From contig DUCO01000040.1 in NCBI GenBank assembly GCA_012959765.1, forward strand, positions 1 to 64,000: 64,000 bases of DNA, written 5' to 3'. Below, in pieces: positions 21,192 through 29,966 of the stretch. Source of the DNA: Dehalococcoidia bacterium (lineage in GTDB: Bacteria; Chloroflexota; Dehalococcoidia; Lucifugimonadales; Lucifugimonadaceae). Position numbers and translations under genes: made by a program. Every line of letters starts with the position of its first letter. Within the stretch, counting starts at the first letter, position 1. Below the pieces are notes generated by a model, which worked only from the letters and a program-made list of their open reading frames with translations, did not search any database and was not told the origin of the DNA.

Positions 21192-21971
21192 TTGTCAGAA
21201 AAGTTAAAGCTGTTGATCACCGGGCTGAACGGTGTTGTTGGGCAGGCACTGCGACCAGCGCTGGAGGAGCGATACACGATCAGCGCACTTTCTCGTAGCG
21301 GCGTAGACGGACTGCCTCCTGAACGGGTGTTCAAGGCAAATGTCGCCGATATCGAGTCGCTTCGCCCTGCTTTCGAGGGCATCGACGTGGTGCTCAATTT
21401 GGCTGCCGATGGCGGCATGGGCAGCGAGGAAGGTATGAACGCCGGTTGGGACTCGATGCTGCATAACAACATTATTGGTGCTTACAACGTGCTTGAGGTG
21501 GCCAGGCAGGCAGGCGTATCACGGGTAATTCTTGCAAGCTCAGGAGCCACTTCTAACGGCTACGAACTGGAAGAGCCATACAAGAGCCTGGTTTCGACTA
21601 AAGATGTTGAGATTCCTGAGTCGTGGGAGATGGTCAACGAATTCTCCGAGCCAAAACCGGTTAGTTTGTACGGCGTGACGAAGCTGTTCGGTGAAGATCT
21701 TGGGCGATATTATGCGGCGACCACTCCCCTTTCGGTGATCAACTTGCGAATCAGCAGTTGCGGCCCGGTCGACAAAGCCGGTCCGGGTCGAGCTCAGGCC
21801 AACTGGGCGAGTCACCGCGACACCCAACAGCTCACGATCAAAATCATCGAAGCTCCGGCCGATCTCAAATTCGATATCTTCTGGGCGACTTCTGACAACC
21901 GTAAGTTATTCCGCGACAATTCCCACGCGAAAGAGGTGCTCGGGTATACTCCGCAGGATGGAGTTCGCTAG
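21192..21971 (+). CDS. NAD-dependent epimerase/dehydratase family protein
   Basis: LLITGLNGVVGQALRPAL, LNLAADGG, SLYGVTKLFGEDLGRYYA. Confidence 0.88.
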   Translation: MSEKLKLLITGLNGVVGQALRPALEERYTISALSRSGVDGLPPERVFKANVADIESLRPAFEGIDVVLNLAADGGMGSEEGMNAGWDSMLHNNIIGAYNVLEVARQAGVSRVILASSGATSNGYELEEPYKSLVSTKDVEIPESWEMVNEFSEPKPVSLYGVTKLFGEDLGRYYAATTPLSVINLRISSCGPVDKAGPGRAQANWASHRDTQQLTIKIIEAPADLKFDIFWATSDNRKLFRDNSHAKEVLGYTPQDGVR

Positions 21972-22027
21972 TCTCGTGTTCTGGGCGGTAGATATATTGG
22001 TATCTGCTCACGTTCGGTGAGTTCAAT

Positions 22028-22285
22028 ATGACAGAAATCCAAACAACCCAAATAACGGTCTATTCATCCAATTTCTGAGGATCTTGCGAAATGGTGAAAG
22101 GGTTCCTTTCACTTCGTAAGGTCGAGTTTGTCGAGAAGAATGTTTCGACAGATCTTGAAGGGAGCGTCGAGTTGGTTGCGATGGGCTACGATTCGACCCC
22201 GGTCACAGTGATCGGGGATCGGGAGTTGACCGGGTTTAATGTGCCAGAAATCGATGCGGCACTAGCAGCGCTGAATCTCGAATAA
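22028..22285 (+). CDS. glutaredoxin-like selenoprotein, predicted Sec at UGA 22076..22078
   Basis: ATG at 22028 reads MTEIQTTQITVYSSNF-U-GSCEMVKGFLSLRKVEFVEKNVSTDLEGSVELVAMGYDSTPVTVIGDRELTGFNVPEIDAALAALNLE*. Glutaredoxin fold motifs include cis-Pro STPV; UGSC replaces CxxC. The ORF track only shows the downstream piece 22091..22285. Confidence 0.88.
22088..22120 (+). promoter_or_regulatory. candidate bacterial SECIS element of the glutaredoxin-like selenoprotein (approximate bounds)
   Basis: mRNA: UGA GGAUCUUG CGAA AUG [GUGAAAG]GGUUC[CUUUCAC] UUCG; 7-8 bp perfect stem, loop GGUUC, optional outer CGAA/UUCG pairing; loop 22 nt after UGA. Confidence 0.75.
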
Positions 22286-22385
22286 TCAACGGGGGCTCAG
22301 TTGGGCGTGTATAGAATGAGTCGATACATTCGAGTGGCCAGCGCCTTCGACCGCTCAATATGCCAGCCAGAAGGATTCGAAAAGA

Positions 22386-22631
22386 ATGGTTCAGAGTACG
22401 TCCGACTCAAGCGTAGATTTCGTTCTTGAACAGATCCAAACCATGGTGGCCTCTGAAGGCGGAACGCTTGGCGAGCCCACGCTCTATGGTGCCAGTCTGA
22501 AGGTTGAATACACACCCGGCGTCAATGAAGAGTGCCCGGAGTGCGTGCCCACTCTCGAAATGGTTACCCAGTTTCTCACTGCGTCTATCGGCATTCACGC
22601 CCCGCACGTAACCGACATCGAAGTTAGCTAG
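22386..22631 (+). CDS. small CxxC protein of unknown function
   Basis: 81 aa ORF with VNEECPECVPTLEMVTQFL, just downstream of the glutaredoxin-like selenoprotein. Confidence 0.5.
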   Translation: MVQSTSDSSVDFVLEQIQTMVASEGGTLGEPTLYGASLKVEYTPGVNEECPECVPTLEMVTQFLTASIGIHAPHVTDIEVS

Positions 22632-22878
22632 CCAGCCGGCTAGCCGGGTTCTCTTGTTCGTGAGAGTTGCTCGCCTGCCCCTGCGATTCATCTTGGCGGC
22701 TGTAAATCCGGAAATCGCTTATTCGCAGTTGCCAGCAACTCAGTTCTCGGCGAAAAATACCCCCACGGGGAGACGCCCCTCGCGCTCGGGCGCCAGAAAC
22801 TGTAGGTACGAAATCGCAGTACCAACATCGGTATCAGCGTTGATAACGATTCAGGGCGGCGAACAGGACACACTGGCA

Positions 22879-23736
22879 ATGACCACGATCACAACACATA
22901 ATTTCTGGGACTCAAGATCCGCTACTCGGATTGCAGGAATCGCGCTTCTGAATTCTTCTCTGTTCCTCGTCGGATGTCTGTCGATATCAACCGATGGCGA
23001 ACATGGAGAAGGCTCCTCATAAGAGAACTATCTTCACACTTTTGAGGTCGGTGAGAATCCGACGATCGACGCTCGTGGGTTTAACGGTGAAGTTGAGATA
23101 CTTGCTGGTGCCGACGGCGTGGTCGAAGCTGAAACAGAACTCAAGATTCCAGATCGGGTGTCATACAGCGCTACGGTTAGCGGAAACACTGTGTCGGTTA
23201 TCGCAAAGAAAATCGGCAACGGAATTACTATAGGTCGATCTCCTCAGGCCGAAATTCATCTGATTGTCCCTGCCCGTTCCACTATTACTGCACATACGAG
23301 CGACGGCCCGCTCATTATCGTTGGGATCACTGGAAACGGTGACCTTGAAACGAGCAACGGCAAAATTACGATCAAGAACGTTAACGGACAGTTCAATTCG
23401 TCGACCAGCAATGGCTCGGTTCAAATGCTGAACGTTGTTGGTGAGTTCGACGCAAAGACTTCGAATGGGAAAATTCTGTACTCAGGTACGTTCACTTCTG
23501 GCGGAGACAACGAATTTTCGACGTCGAATGGCTCGATTGGTATCACCTTCAATGATGAGCCAGATGTCGAGTTGGACGCACGAACTAGTAATGGAACGGT
23601 AAAGACCGACCGGTCAATTCTGGCGACAGTTAATGGCAGTTCTCTGAACAACCGCGCTCACCTTGAAGGCAAATATGGCGCCGGTTCAGCGTTTCTTGAA
23701 CTGACTACATCCAACGGCTCGATCAATATTCACTGA
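22879..23736 (+). pseudogene. lipoprotein with DUF4097-like beta-repeat domain, interrupted by in-frame TAA at 23020..23022
   Basis: MTTITTHNFWDSRSATRIAGIALLNSSLFLVGCLSISTDGEHGEGSS-*-ENYLHTFEVGENPTIDARGFNGEVEILAGADGVVEAETELK... is one frame; the downstream part has repeated xTSNGxI motifs. A start at GTG 23119 could also be used. Confidence 0.6.
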
Positions 23737-23856
23737 TTTTCAGCGAGTTCGTTTGGCTGTTCCAAAGTAAATCGCGATGCGACCGGTTGGTCCATCACGA
23801 TTTAGATTTAAGAGTTGGCGCTCGGATGCCGATGATCAACCGGTTCAGACGACCGA

Positions 23857-24507
23857 TCAGGAAGTTGGGGTCTGGCTTCGAATCTGAGCGGCTCTCTCCG
23901 CGAGTACATTGGCGCTGGTCGATAGTCGGTCCGGTTGATTCGACGCTACGAAGCTATCGTCGCTCTCTCGCCACGAAAATAGCTCGACAGCGTTCGGCTT
24001 CCCGGCCTCAACGCCTCGAATTTCGTAGATACCGTCAATACGACGCCAGTAGCTTTCTTTATCTTCACCGAACCGGGCGATGTGAATCACGTAGTCGATG
24101 ATCGAGGCATCGGCATCGGATATTTCATTCACACCGCATATCTGCTCGAATACATCTTCGACGCCGGACGTGTGCATGGTAGTACACAGTGAATAGCCGG
24201 TTTTCAGCGTCTCAAACAGCGCTCGAACCGGCTCATGCCAGATGTATCGCTCCGGATTGTGGTCGCTTATCTCCCCAATTTCCATGTAGCCGCCTTTACC
24301 GGCTCCAGCGAACTCTCGAATTTCGTCGATCTGCCCCGTCATAGGGTGAATTGGAGTTCCTTCTGGTGCGAATTCCAGAGCTGCCCAGAGCACAGTGCTT
24401 TTTCCGGCGTGCTGTGGTCCCGCTCCCGAAACGAACGATTTTTTCTCAGCAGCGATGGTCCAGAGGAGAGCTGCCATATGTTCGTCCATGGTGTGATTGG
24501 CGACCAT
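23857..24507 (-). CDS. FlaI/CpaF/GspE-like ATPase core (possibly truncated)
   Basis: Walker A-like FVSGAGPQHAGKSTVLWAAL, TMHTSGVEDVFEQI (GspE-family His box), IDYVIHIARFGEDKESYWRRIDGIYEI C-terminal region; no N-terminal domain. Confidence 0.55.
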   Translation of the reverse strand: MVANHTMDEHMAALLWTIAAEKKSFVSGAGPQHAGKSTVLWAALEFAPEGTPIHPMTGQIDEIREFAGAGKGGYMEIGEISDHNPERYIWHEPVRALFETLKTGYSLCTTMHTSGVEDVFEQICGVNEISDADASIIDYVIHIARFGEDKESYWRRIDGIYEIRGVEAGKPNAVELFSWRESDDSFVASNQPDRLSTSANVLAERAAQIRSQTPTS

Positions 24508-24563
24508 GTCGACCAGAGTTACATCAACGATAATTCACTTCCATTCCTACGAACGAGAGGGGC

Positions 24564-25250
24564 TTACTTGCCCTGCTCAACCTGTTCGCGCTGCCATGTG
24601 TAATCGACCTTGCCGGAGTAAAACTTGTCTGGGTTTTCGACAGCCCAGAGTTGTTTTCGCATGTTCCAGTTTTCGGGATCGATAGCGATACCTTCTCGCC
24701 AGATAGCGAGCGCACCCTCATCATCACCCTCTTGATAGAGAGCCAACCCGCGCTCGAAATGATCGGAAGCCGGGCCTCCTACGGATTCTGGTGATTCACC
24801 TGCTACTTGTCCTGACGAAATGAAAGCCGAAACAAGTCCCTGTGTTTCGTCTTTCTTGATGTCGAAGCCACCGTACTGCTGGAACTGGATATTGCCCTCT
24901 TCGTCGATCAGTATTCCGTTCGGAATTGCTCGATACCCGAAGGTTCTCGCGAGTGCGTTCTCTTCATCGACAACAGTCGTGAATTCGGCACCAGCCTCTT
25001 CGTGATACGGACGTGATTTGTCGGGTCCCTGAAGGTCAACAGCGATCGACAAGATGTCGGCGTTTTTCGACTTCATGTCCGCATACATTTGCTGCCACAC
25101 GGGCAGCTGTTCGCGGCATGCTCACCAGGAGGCCCAGAAGAACAACACCAGGCGCTTGCCGAGATAGTCGGATGGTCGAACTAACTCTCCTGAGACCGAT
25201 CGTAATTCAAAATCGGGTACGGCTGAGCCGTCGGGAATATTGGCGACCAT
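24564..25250 (-). CDS. TlpA/thioredoxin-like selenoprotein with C-terminal TPR-like tail, predicted Sec at UGA complement(25122..25124)
   Basis: ATG at 25250 reads MVANIPDGSAVPDFELRSVSGELVRPSDYLGKRLVLFFWASW-U-ACREQLPVWQQMYADMKSKNADILSIAVDLQG...GYRAIPNGILIDEEGN... FWASWCxxCREELP is the standard TlpA motif and cis-Pro AIPN is present. The ORF track shows only 24564..25100. Confidence 0.92.
25091..25107 (-). promoter_or_regulatory. candidate bacterial SECIS element of the TlpA-like selenoprotein
   Basis: mRNA: UGA GCAUGCCGCGAACA [GCUGCC]CGUGU[GGCAGC]AAAUGUAUGC; 6-bp perfect stem, apical loop 20 nt after UGA, optional outer GCAUGC/GUAUGC pairing. Confidence 0.75.
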
Positions 25251-25488
25251 TAGTCGCTCCTCTCGAACTTCATATGCCGCTCATCACAGTGGAATCGGCG
25301 TGCCACATCCTACGTGACGAGACGGACTCGTGCCAAAAATTTGGAGGCACGCTTTATGGCGCACTGTGCAAGCGAGTGGGTATTTGCGCAGGCAGGCTGA
25401 AGTGCGCCTAGAATGACCGGCGCACCTAGATATTCGGCTGATTCGTAAATTAGCCGTTTCGCAACCTGATAATCCGGAGGAACTGAAC

Positions 25489-26292
25489 GTGGCAAATCGA
25501 CTGGCTGGCAAAGTTGCCGTAATTACCGGTGGAAACAGTGGTATTGGCGAAGGCACCGCTCACCTGTTCGCCCAAGAAGGTGCGAAGGTTGTGATCATGG
25601 CTCGCCGAGATGATCAAGGCAAAGCTGTTGAGGCGTCGATCAGACAGGCCGGGGGCGAGGCTACTTTTATCGCCTGCGATGTTGGCGATGAAGCGGCAGT
25701 GAATGCAGCCGTCGAGAAGGCTGTTGGGACGTACGGTGGCATCGATATTTTGTTCAACAACGCTGGTGGTGGCGGGCGCGAAAATTTCCCCAACGAATCC
25801 AGCGAAGAGTTCAGTCGCGTTATCAACGTAAACCTGAACGGCACGCTCTACGTTAGCCAGGCCGTTTGGCCGCACATGATCAAGGCCGGTGGCGGTGCCG
25901 TGGTGAATATGTCGTCAGTGGCTGCTACACGTGGCACAAGCCCGAAGATGCACGCTAAGTTCGGATCGACTTCGGCTTCGTACTGGGCGGCGAAAGCTGG
26001 AGTCGATGCCATGACTCGCTACATGGCCGGGATTGGTGGTGCCGACAAAATCCGGGTAAATGGCGTTCGACCGGGCCAAATTATGACGCCGGGAGCGACC
26101 CGTGGGACGCTTACCGACGCCGATGGGGGCCATCATGCGTTCGAAGGTATGTTCGAGCTTATGCAGATGCTCGAAGGCCCCGGCTACCCGCTCGACGTGG
26201 CGAATCTGGTGCTGTTTCTCGTGTCAGACGAGTCGCGGTTCATCACGAGCCAGATCATCAACATCGATGGCGGTACTCCGGTCAAGATCTAG
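25489..26292 (+). CDS. SDR family oxidoreductase
   Basis: LAGKVAVITGGNSGIGEGTAHLFAQEGAKV, NNAGGGG, SASYWAAKAGVDAM, ITSQIINIDGGTPVK. Confidence 0.93.
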   Translation: MANRLAGKVAVITGGNSGIGEGTAHLFAQEGAKVVIMARRDDQGKAVEASIRQAGGEATFIACDVGDEAAVNAAVEKAVGTYGGIDILFNNAGGGGRENFPNESSEEFSRVINVNLNGTLYVSQAVWPHMIKAGGGAVVNMSSVAATRGTSPKMHAKFGSTSASYWAAKAGVDAMTRYMAGIGGADKIRVNGVRPGQIMTPGATRGTLTDADGGHHAFEGMFELMQMLEGPGYPLDVANLVLFLVSDESRFITSQIINIDGGTPVKI

Positions 26293-26294
26293 GT

Positions 26295-26639
26295 CTAAAG
26301 GCCTTCCCATGCTCGCTCGTATGTGGCGATGATGCGATCGGTGAGATCGTTGAATTCGTCGTCTATTACCTGACGAGATGGATCGGCGTCGTACCACCAC
26401 ACCATCTCTTTCGCGCCCACTTCGTAGGGAACGGTGCACATGAACTCGGGCGAGAAACTCTTGATTTTTGTGTTGTCGAAAATCATGCTGGCTGCCTTGT
26501 CACCAAGCAGACCTACGCCCCATTCAGGGTTGATAGCGTTGATCAAATCCGAAGGAATGTGAACTATATTCAGCGGCGGTGCTCCGGCTGCTCGGGCGGC
26601 AATCTCATGGAGTTGACCTGCCCCATAAACCTGTACCAC
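26295..26639 (-). pseudogene. NAD-dependent epimerase/dehydratase, C-terminal fragment
   Basis: YGAGQLHEIAARAAGAPPLNIVHIPSDLINAINPEWGVGLLGDKAASMIFDNTKIKSFSPEF... matches the C-terminal third of epimerases; the Rossmann N-terminal part is missing. Confidence 0.7.
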
Positions 26640-26651
26640 TCGCTAAGTTAG

Positions 26652-26837
26652 TCCGACGACGGTGTCGCAAAGTACGCCGCAGTCGACGTAAACGGTTCAT
26701 CGGGAATCCTGTACACAGGCACCCTGCTCACTACATACGATCAGTTCACCCTAGAAGTAAAACCAGAGAGCGGCGTGGTGTTGACCATTCAGCGAACAGC
26801 ACCAGGCAGGCTCGACACGGTCATGGACCTGAGGTAA
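26652..26837 (+). pseudogene. archaellin-like C-terminal fragment
   Basis: SDDGVAKYAAVDVNGSSGILYTGTLLTTYDQFTLEVKPESGVVLTIQRTAPGRLDTVMDLR*, parallel to the copy at 1..437 (FVLELTPQLGAPLTVQRAIPPALRNVMNLN*). Not in the ORF track because it has no start codon. Confidence 0.72.
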
Positions 26838-26860
26838 TTCCTCGGTTCGACAGATCTTGT

Positions 26861-26893
26861 GAAACAGCCGTCAGTGAAACTGGCGGCTGTTTC
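26861..26893 (+). terminator. Rho-independent terminator of the archaellin fragment
   Basis: GAAACAGCCGTCAGT-GAA-ACTGGCGGCTGTTTC hairpin followed by GTTT. Confidence 0.7.
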
Positions 26894-26964
26894 GTTTAAC
26901 CGTTGACCGGCACAAGAACGGAGTTGATTACCCAATGTGCCAAGAATCCACTCAACCGAAATCC

Positions 26965-27882
26965 CTAAAACACCGCAATCGGATTGGCCGGTGATCCCGT
27001 GCCGCCCATCACAACCAACGGATTGACGGTGAGCATGAATTCGTACCGCCCCTCTTCGGCGCACACAGCCGCCAGAGGTTCAAGCAGCGAGTTATCCACA
27101 AGAGCGACTCCGTAAGCGAAGATAACCCCGTGTACAGGCCAGGGAACGTTGTACTCGTTTGGAGCAGCATCCATCATGTCCCACACCAACATCGATATAT
27201 CGTTGTCACGAACGAACGGCAGGCACGACGCATGCAGACCCGGACGTTCTGCCCCTCGAGTCCACACGCCGCCATTGCTGGCCGCGAACTTCTCTCTACC
27301 GCTGTAAACACACACCGCATCACCCGGTTCTATCTTCAGGCCCTGAGCTTCAGCGATTTCTTCCAATTCCCAGCCGTGAACCGGAGTATCCATGGTCACG
27401 TGCGATACACCTCGATATTTTGGCACATCGAGTAGAACGCCTCGCGTCAATATGCCATCCGACCACGCGTCGATAGTCCCGTACTGAACACCATCGAACC
27501 GAATGTTCTCTTCGGGATCACGACCATCCCACCCGCCATTTTCGTCCCACACATGGCACAGAGCGTCGATATGAGTTGTTGAGGTTCCGTGATAGGCAAT
27601 GCCATAGTAGTCGGTTGCGGCTCCACCACCGGGCGGCCGATCACCTTTCATCAGGAATTTCACTGCAGGTCGAGGGTTTTCTTCCGAAGGCTCGACAGGA
27701 AACGGCCGACTGAGCGAAACCGTGCGACCGGTTTTTACCAGAGCAGCAGCTTTTATCCGCTTGGCGTCATCGATCAGATTCATTGCACCTGCGGCTCCAT
27801 CATTTCCCCAGCGACCCCAGTTGCGACGATCCCTCAGGTACGAATCTACGTCTTCTCGGGTAGGCAGACGATTTTCGGTCAT
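26965..27882 (-). CDS. cyclase family protein (kynurenine formamidase-like)
   Basis: NWGRWGNDGAAGAMNLID, YHGTSTTHIDALCHVWDENG; paralogous to 35677..36621. Confidence 0.88.
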   Translation of the reverse strand: MTENRLPTREDVDSYLRDRRNWGRWGNDGAAGAMNLIDDAKRIKAAALVKTGRTVSLSRPFPVEPSEENPRPAVKFLMKGDRPPGGGAATDYYGIAYHGTSTTHIDALCHVWDENGGWDGRDPEENIRFDGVQYGTIDAWSDGILTRGVLLDVPKYRGVSHVTMDTPVHGWELEEIAEAQGLKIEPGDAVCVYSGREKFAASNGGVWTRGAERPGLHASCLPFVRDNDISMLVWDMMDAAPNEYNVPWPVHGVIFAYGVALVDNSLLEPLAAVCAEEGRYEFMLTVNPLVVMGGTGSPANPIAVF

Positions 27883-28111
27883 TTATGAATTCCTTTTGTT
27901 CGGTCTTGGAAATCGGGCTGAGAAGCAACGGATAGCCATCTTCACGAACACAGATCATGCTGTTGAAAGTGGCATCTTACGGGTATGACACCTGTCCGGG
28001 CGTGATATCGTCTCGCTGCGAGTCGAATACATATGAGTCCAACTACGGTCATCGCTTCGAAGTACGCCAACAGGCCAATGGAAATGTTAAGCACGCAACA
28101 AGGAAGAAATA

Positions 28112-28729
28112 ATGATTTACGAGTTCCGGACGTACGACCTGTACCCAAGAACCCTGGGACAGTACGAGGAGATCCTGACAAAGTCGCTGGCTGGCGGAAG
28201 GCCCGATGTATCGCCGCTGTTTGGCTATTTCCACTCCGAGTTCGGGCGTCTGAATCAGGCACTTCACATCTGGCCGTACCAGGATTTGCAGGAGCGGATG
28301 TCCGTACGAGACGAAGTGATGAAACTGGATTCATGGCCGCCGCCAACCGGCGAACTTCTGGCGGGTCAAAATACCGAGATCTACTTCCCAGCCCCGTTCA
28401 ATGATGAGTCGATTACTGGCGATCAAGGACCGTACTACGAACTACGCACCTACACATACGCAACCGGAGACATCCCGAAAGTGATCGATGCGTGGTCGAC
28501 CGCGATCGATGAGCGAAAGAAGTTATCGCCCTTTATTGGCGCTTGGTTCACAGAACTTGGAACCCTGAACAAGTGGACTCATCTCTGGGGGTACTCATCG
28601 TTGGAAGAGCGGGAACGAGTTCGAACTGATGCCATCGAACGCGGCATTTGGCCCGCGCCAGGTGGACCTGTGCCGCGTGCCCAGCAAAGCCAGCTGTTCT
28701 TGCCGTTCCCATTCAGCCCACTTTGCTGA
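28112..28729 (+). CDS. NIPSNAP family protein
   Basis: MIYEFRTYDLYPRTLGQY...YYELRTYTYATGDIPKVIDAW (tandem NIPSNAP ferredoxin-like domains). Confidence 0.88.
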   Translation: MIYEFRTYDLYPRTLGQYEEILTKSLAGGRPDVSPLFGYFHSEFGRLNQALHIWPYQDLQERMSVRDEVMKLDSWPPPTGELLAGQNTEIYFPAPFNDESITGDQGPYYELRTYTYATGDIPKVIDAWSTAIDERKKLSPFIGAWFTELGTLNKWTHLWGYSSLEERERVRTDAIERGIWPAPGGPVPRAQQSQLFLPFPFSPLC

Positions 28730-28816
28730 AGTCCAACAGTGCTAGTGACCAGTTAGTGACCATCACGCGAAAAGACCCCGGAATAATCCGAGATCTTGTT
28801 CAGAAGGTATTCAGTT

Positions 28817-28892
28817 TGGTGACGGGCCGGGGACTCGAACCCCGAACCTAGTGATTAAGAGTCACTTGCTCTGCCAATTGAGCTAGCCCGTC
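28817..28892 (-). tRNA. tRNA-Lys (anticodon CTT)
   Basis: GACGGGCTAGCTCAATTGGCAGAGCAAGTGACTCTTAATCACTAGGTTCGGGGTTCGAGTCCCCGGCCCGTCACCA: 7-bp acceptor stem, D loop, anticodon loop CTCTTAA, T loop GGTTCGAGTCC, encoded CCA. Confidence 0.96.
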
Positions 28893-29124
28893 TCTGTTAA
28901 CAATTCAATCGGAGGCGCAATGCAGTGTCAACGGCAAATATTGCCGGTATCACAAAGTGTCGAACTCACAGCTCTGCACCAATGCGTCTGAATCCACGGT
29001 ATTTCCTTCGATAGGCGACTGCGCGATCAACCTTTCGTTGATTCATTTGCGCCAACAGCGTAGGCCAGTCTGACGCTTTGTCAGACCGACTTAGCTGCTA
29101 ATCCTGAACGGGTGATATGAACCG

Positions 29125-29500
29125 CTAAAGAGCAGCTTCGTTTCGCTCACCGGTGCGCACGCGAACCACTTCCGAAATGGGCGAGACGAATATCTTTCCA
29201 TCGCCAATAGCGCCTTCTTCAGAGCTTCTGGCTGAATTCAGAATGACTTCGATGATTTTTTCCCTCCACCGTGGTTATCAACGCCTTTGGCAGTGACGTT
29301 CGTGTGGCAGTCGTAGTGCCTCGCCCTGTGAACACCTCGACGCCCTTTTGCTGTCCTCTGCCGTTTATGTTTTGCACATTGAAACCGCGACAGCCAACTT
29401 CGTTAAGGGCTTCAATGACGATGTTTATTGGATCGGGTCGAACGATAGCTTCAATTTTTATCACTTCTAATTCGCCTTCCTCATTGCCGCACTCCTGCAC
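29125..29500 (-). pseudogene. PII-like nitrogen regulatory protein (GlnB/GlnK family), frameshifted in a poly-A run
   Basis: VIKIEAIVRPDPINIVIEALNEVGCRGFNVQNINGRGQQKGVEVFTGRG...SLPKALITTVEGK, then a 1-nt shift at GGAAAAAATC restores [43 protein letters not shown]. Confidence 0.82.
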
Positions 29501-29609
29501 GGCAAATAATAGTTCTTTGTCGATTAATCAGCCTCGCCGGCAACGTATAGGCGCCCACTGTGAAGCGTGAAATCGAGAACGAGAAACGCGGTTACAGCAA
29601 CACCGTAAT

Positions 29610-29795
29610 CTAGCTATCTGACATCATCTCGCCACCGACCGACCAGCTGGCCTTTTCAACATCCTGGAAGATGATGGTGGTTGCGGAGTCGGGAACTCCG
29701 GCGGTTTCAGATATTGCTTTCGTTATCGCTTTTGCGAGATCAGCTTTTTGCTGGTCAGTTCGCCCAGCGTAGAGTGCTACGTTCACAATCGGCAT
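29610..29795 (-). CDS. 4-oxalocrotonate tautomerase family protein
   Basis: MPIVNVALYAGRTDQQKADLAKAITKAISETAGVPDSATTIIFQDV; Pro1 after Met. Confidence 0.9.
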   Translation of the reverse strand: MPIVNVALYAGRTDQQKADLAKAITKAISETAGVPDSATTIIFQDVEKASWSVGGEMMSDS

Positions 29796-29966
29796 TTTTC
29801 GCTCCTACTTTCGTTTATCTGGCATTTATCTGGCGTTTAGCCTGTTTTTTTGAGGTCGCGGAACCACATAGGTGACGCTCAAACCGGCCAAATTATAGGT
29901 GGGTGCGCGCCGAATTATGTTCATTTGGTCGCCGTTATCCAAAGGATTTACGTTTATCGCAATATA

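Noticed and set aside
24505-24560. UGA at complement(24535..24537) upstream of the FlaI/CpaF-like ATPase as another Sec codon
   Set aside because: Context K-UGA-IIVDVTLVDM has no redox motif and no cysteine partner; it is more likely a simple stop upstream of the gene.
29068-29086. GTCTGAC-GCTTT-GTCAGAC hairpin downstream of the PII gene as a regulatory element
   Set aside because: It may be a weak terminator, but without a U-tract or conservation data I could not support a specific function.
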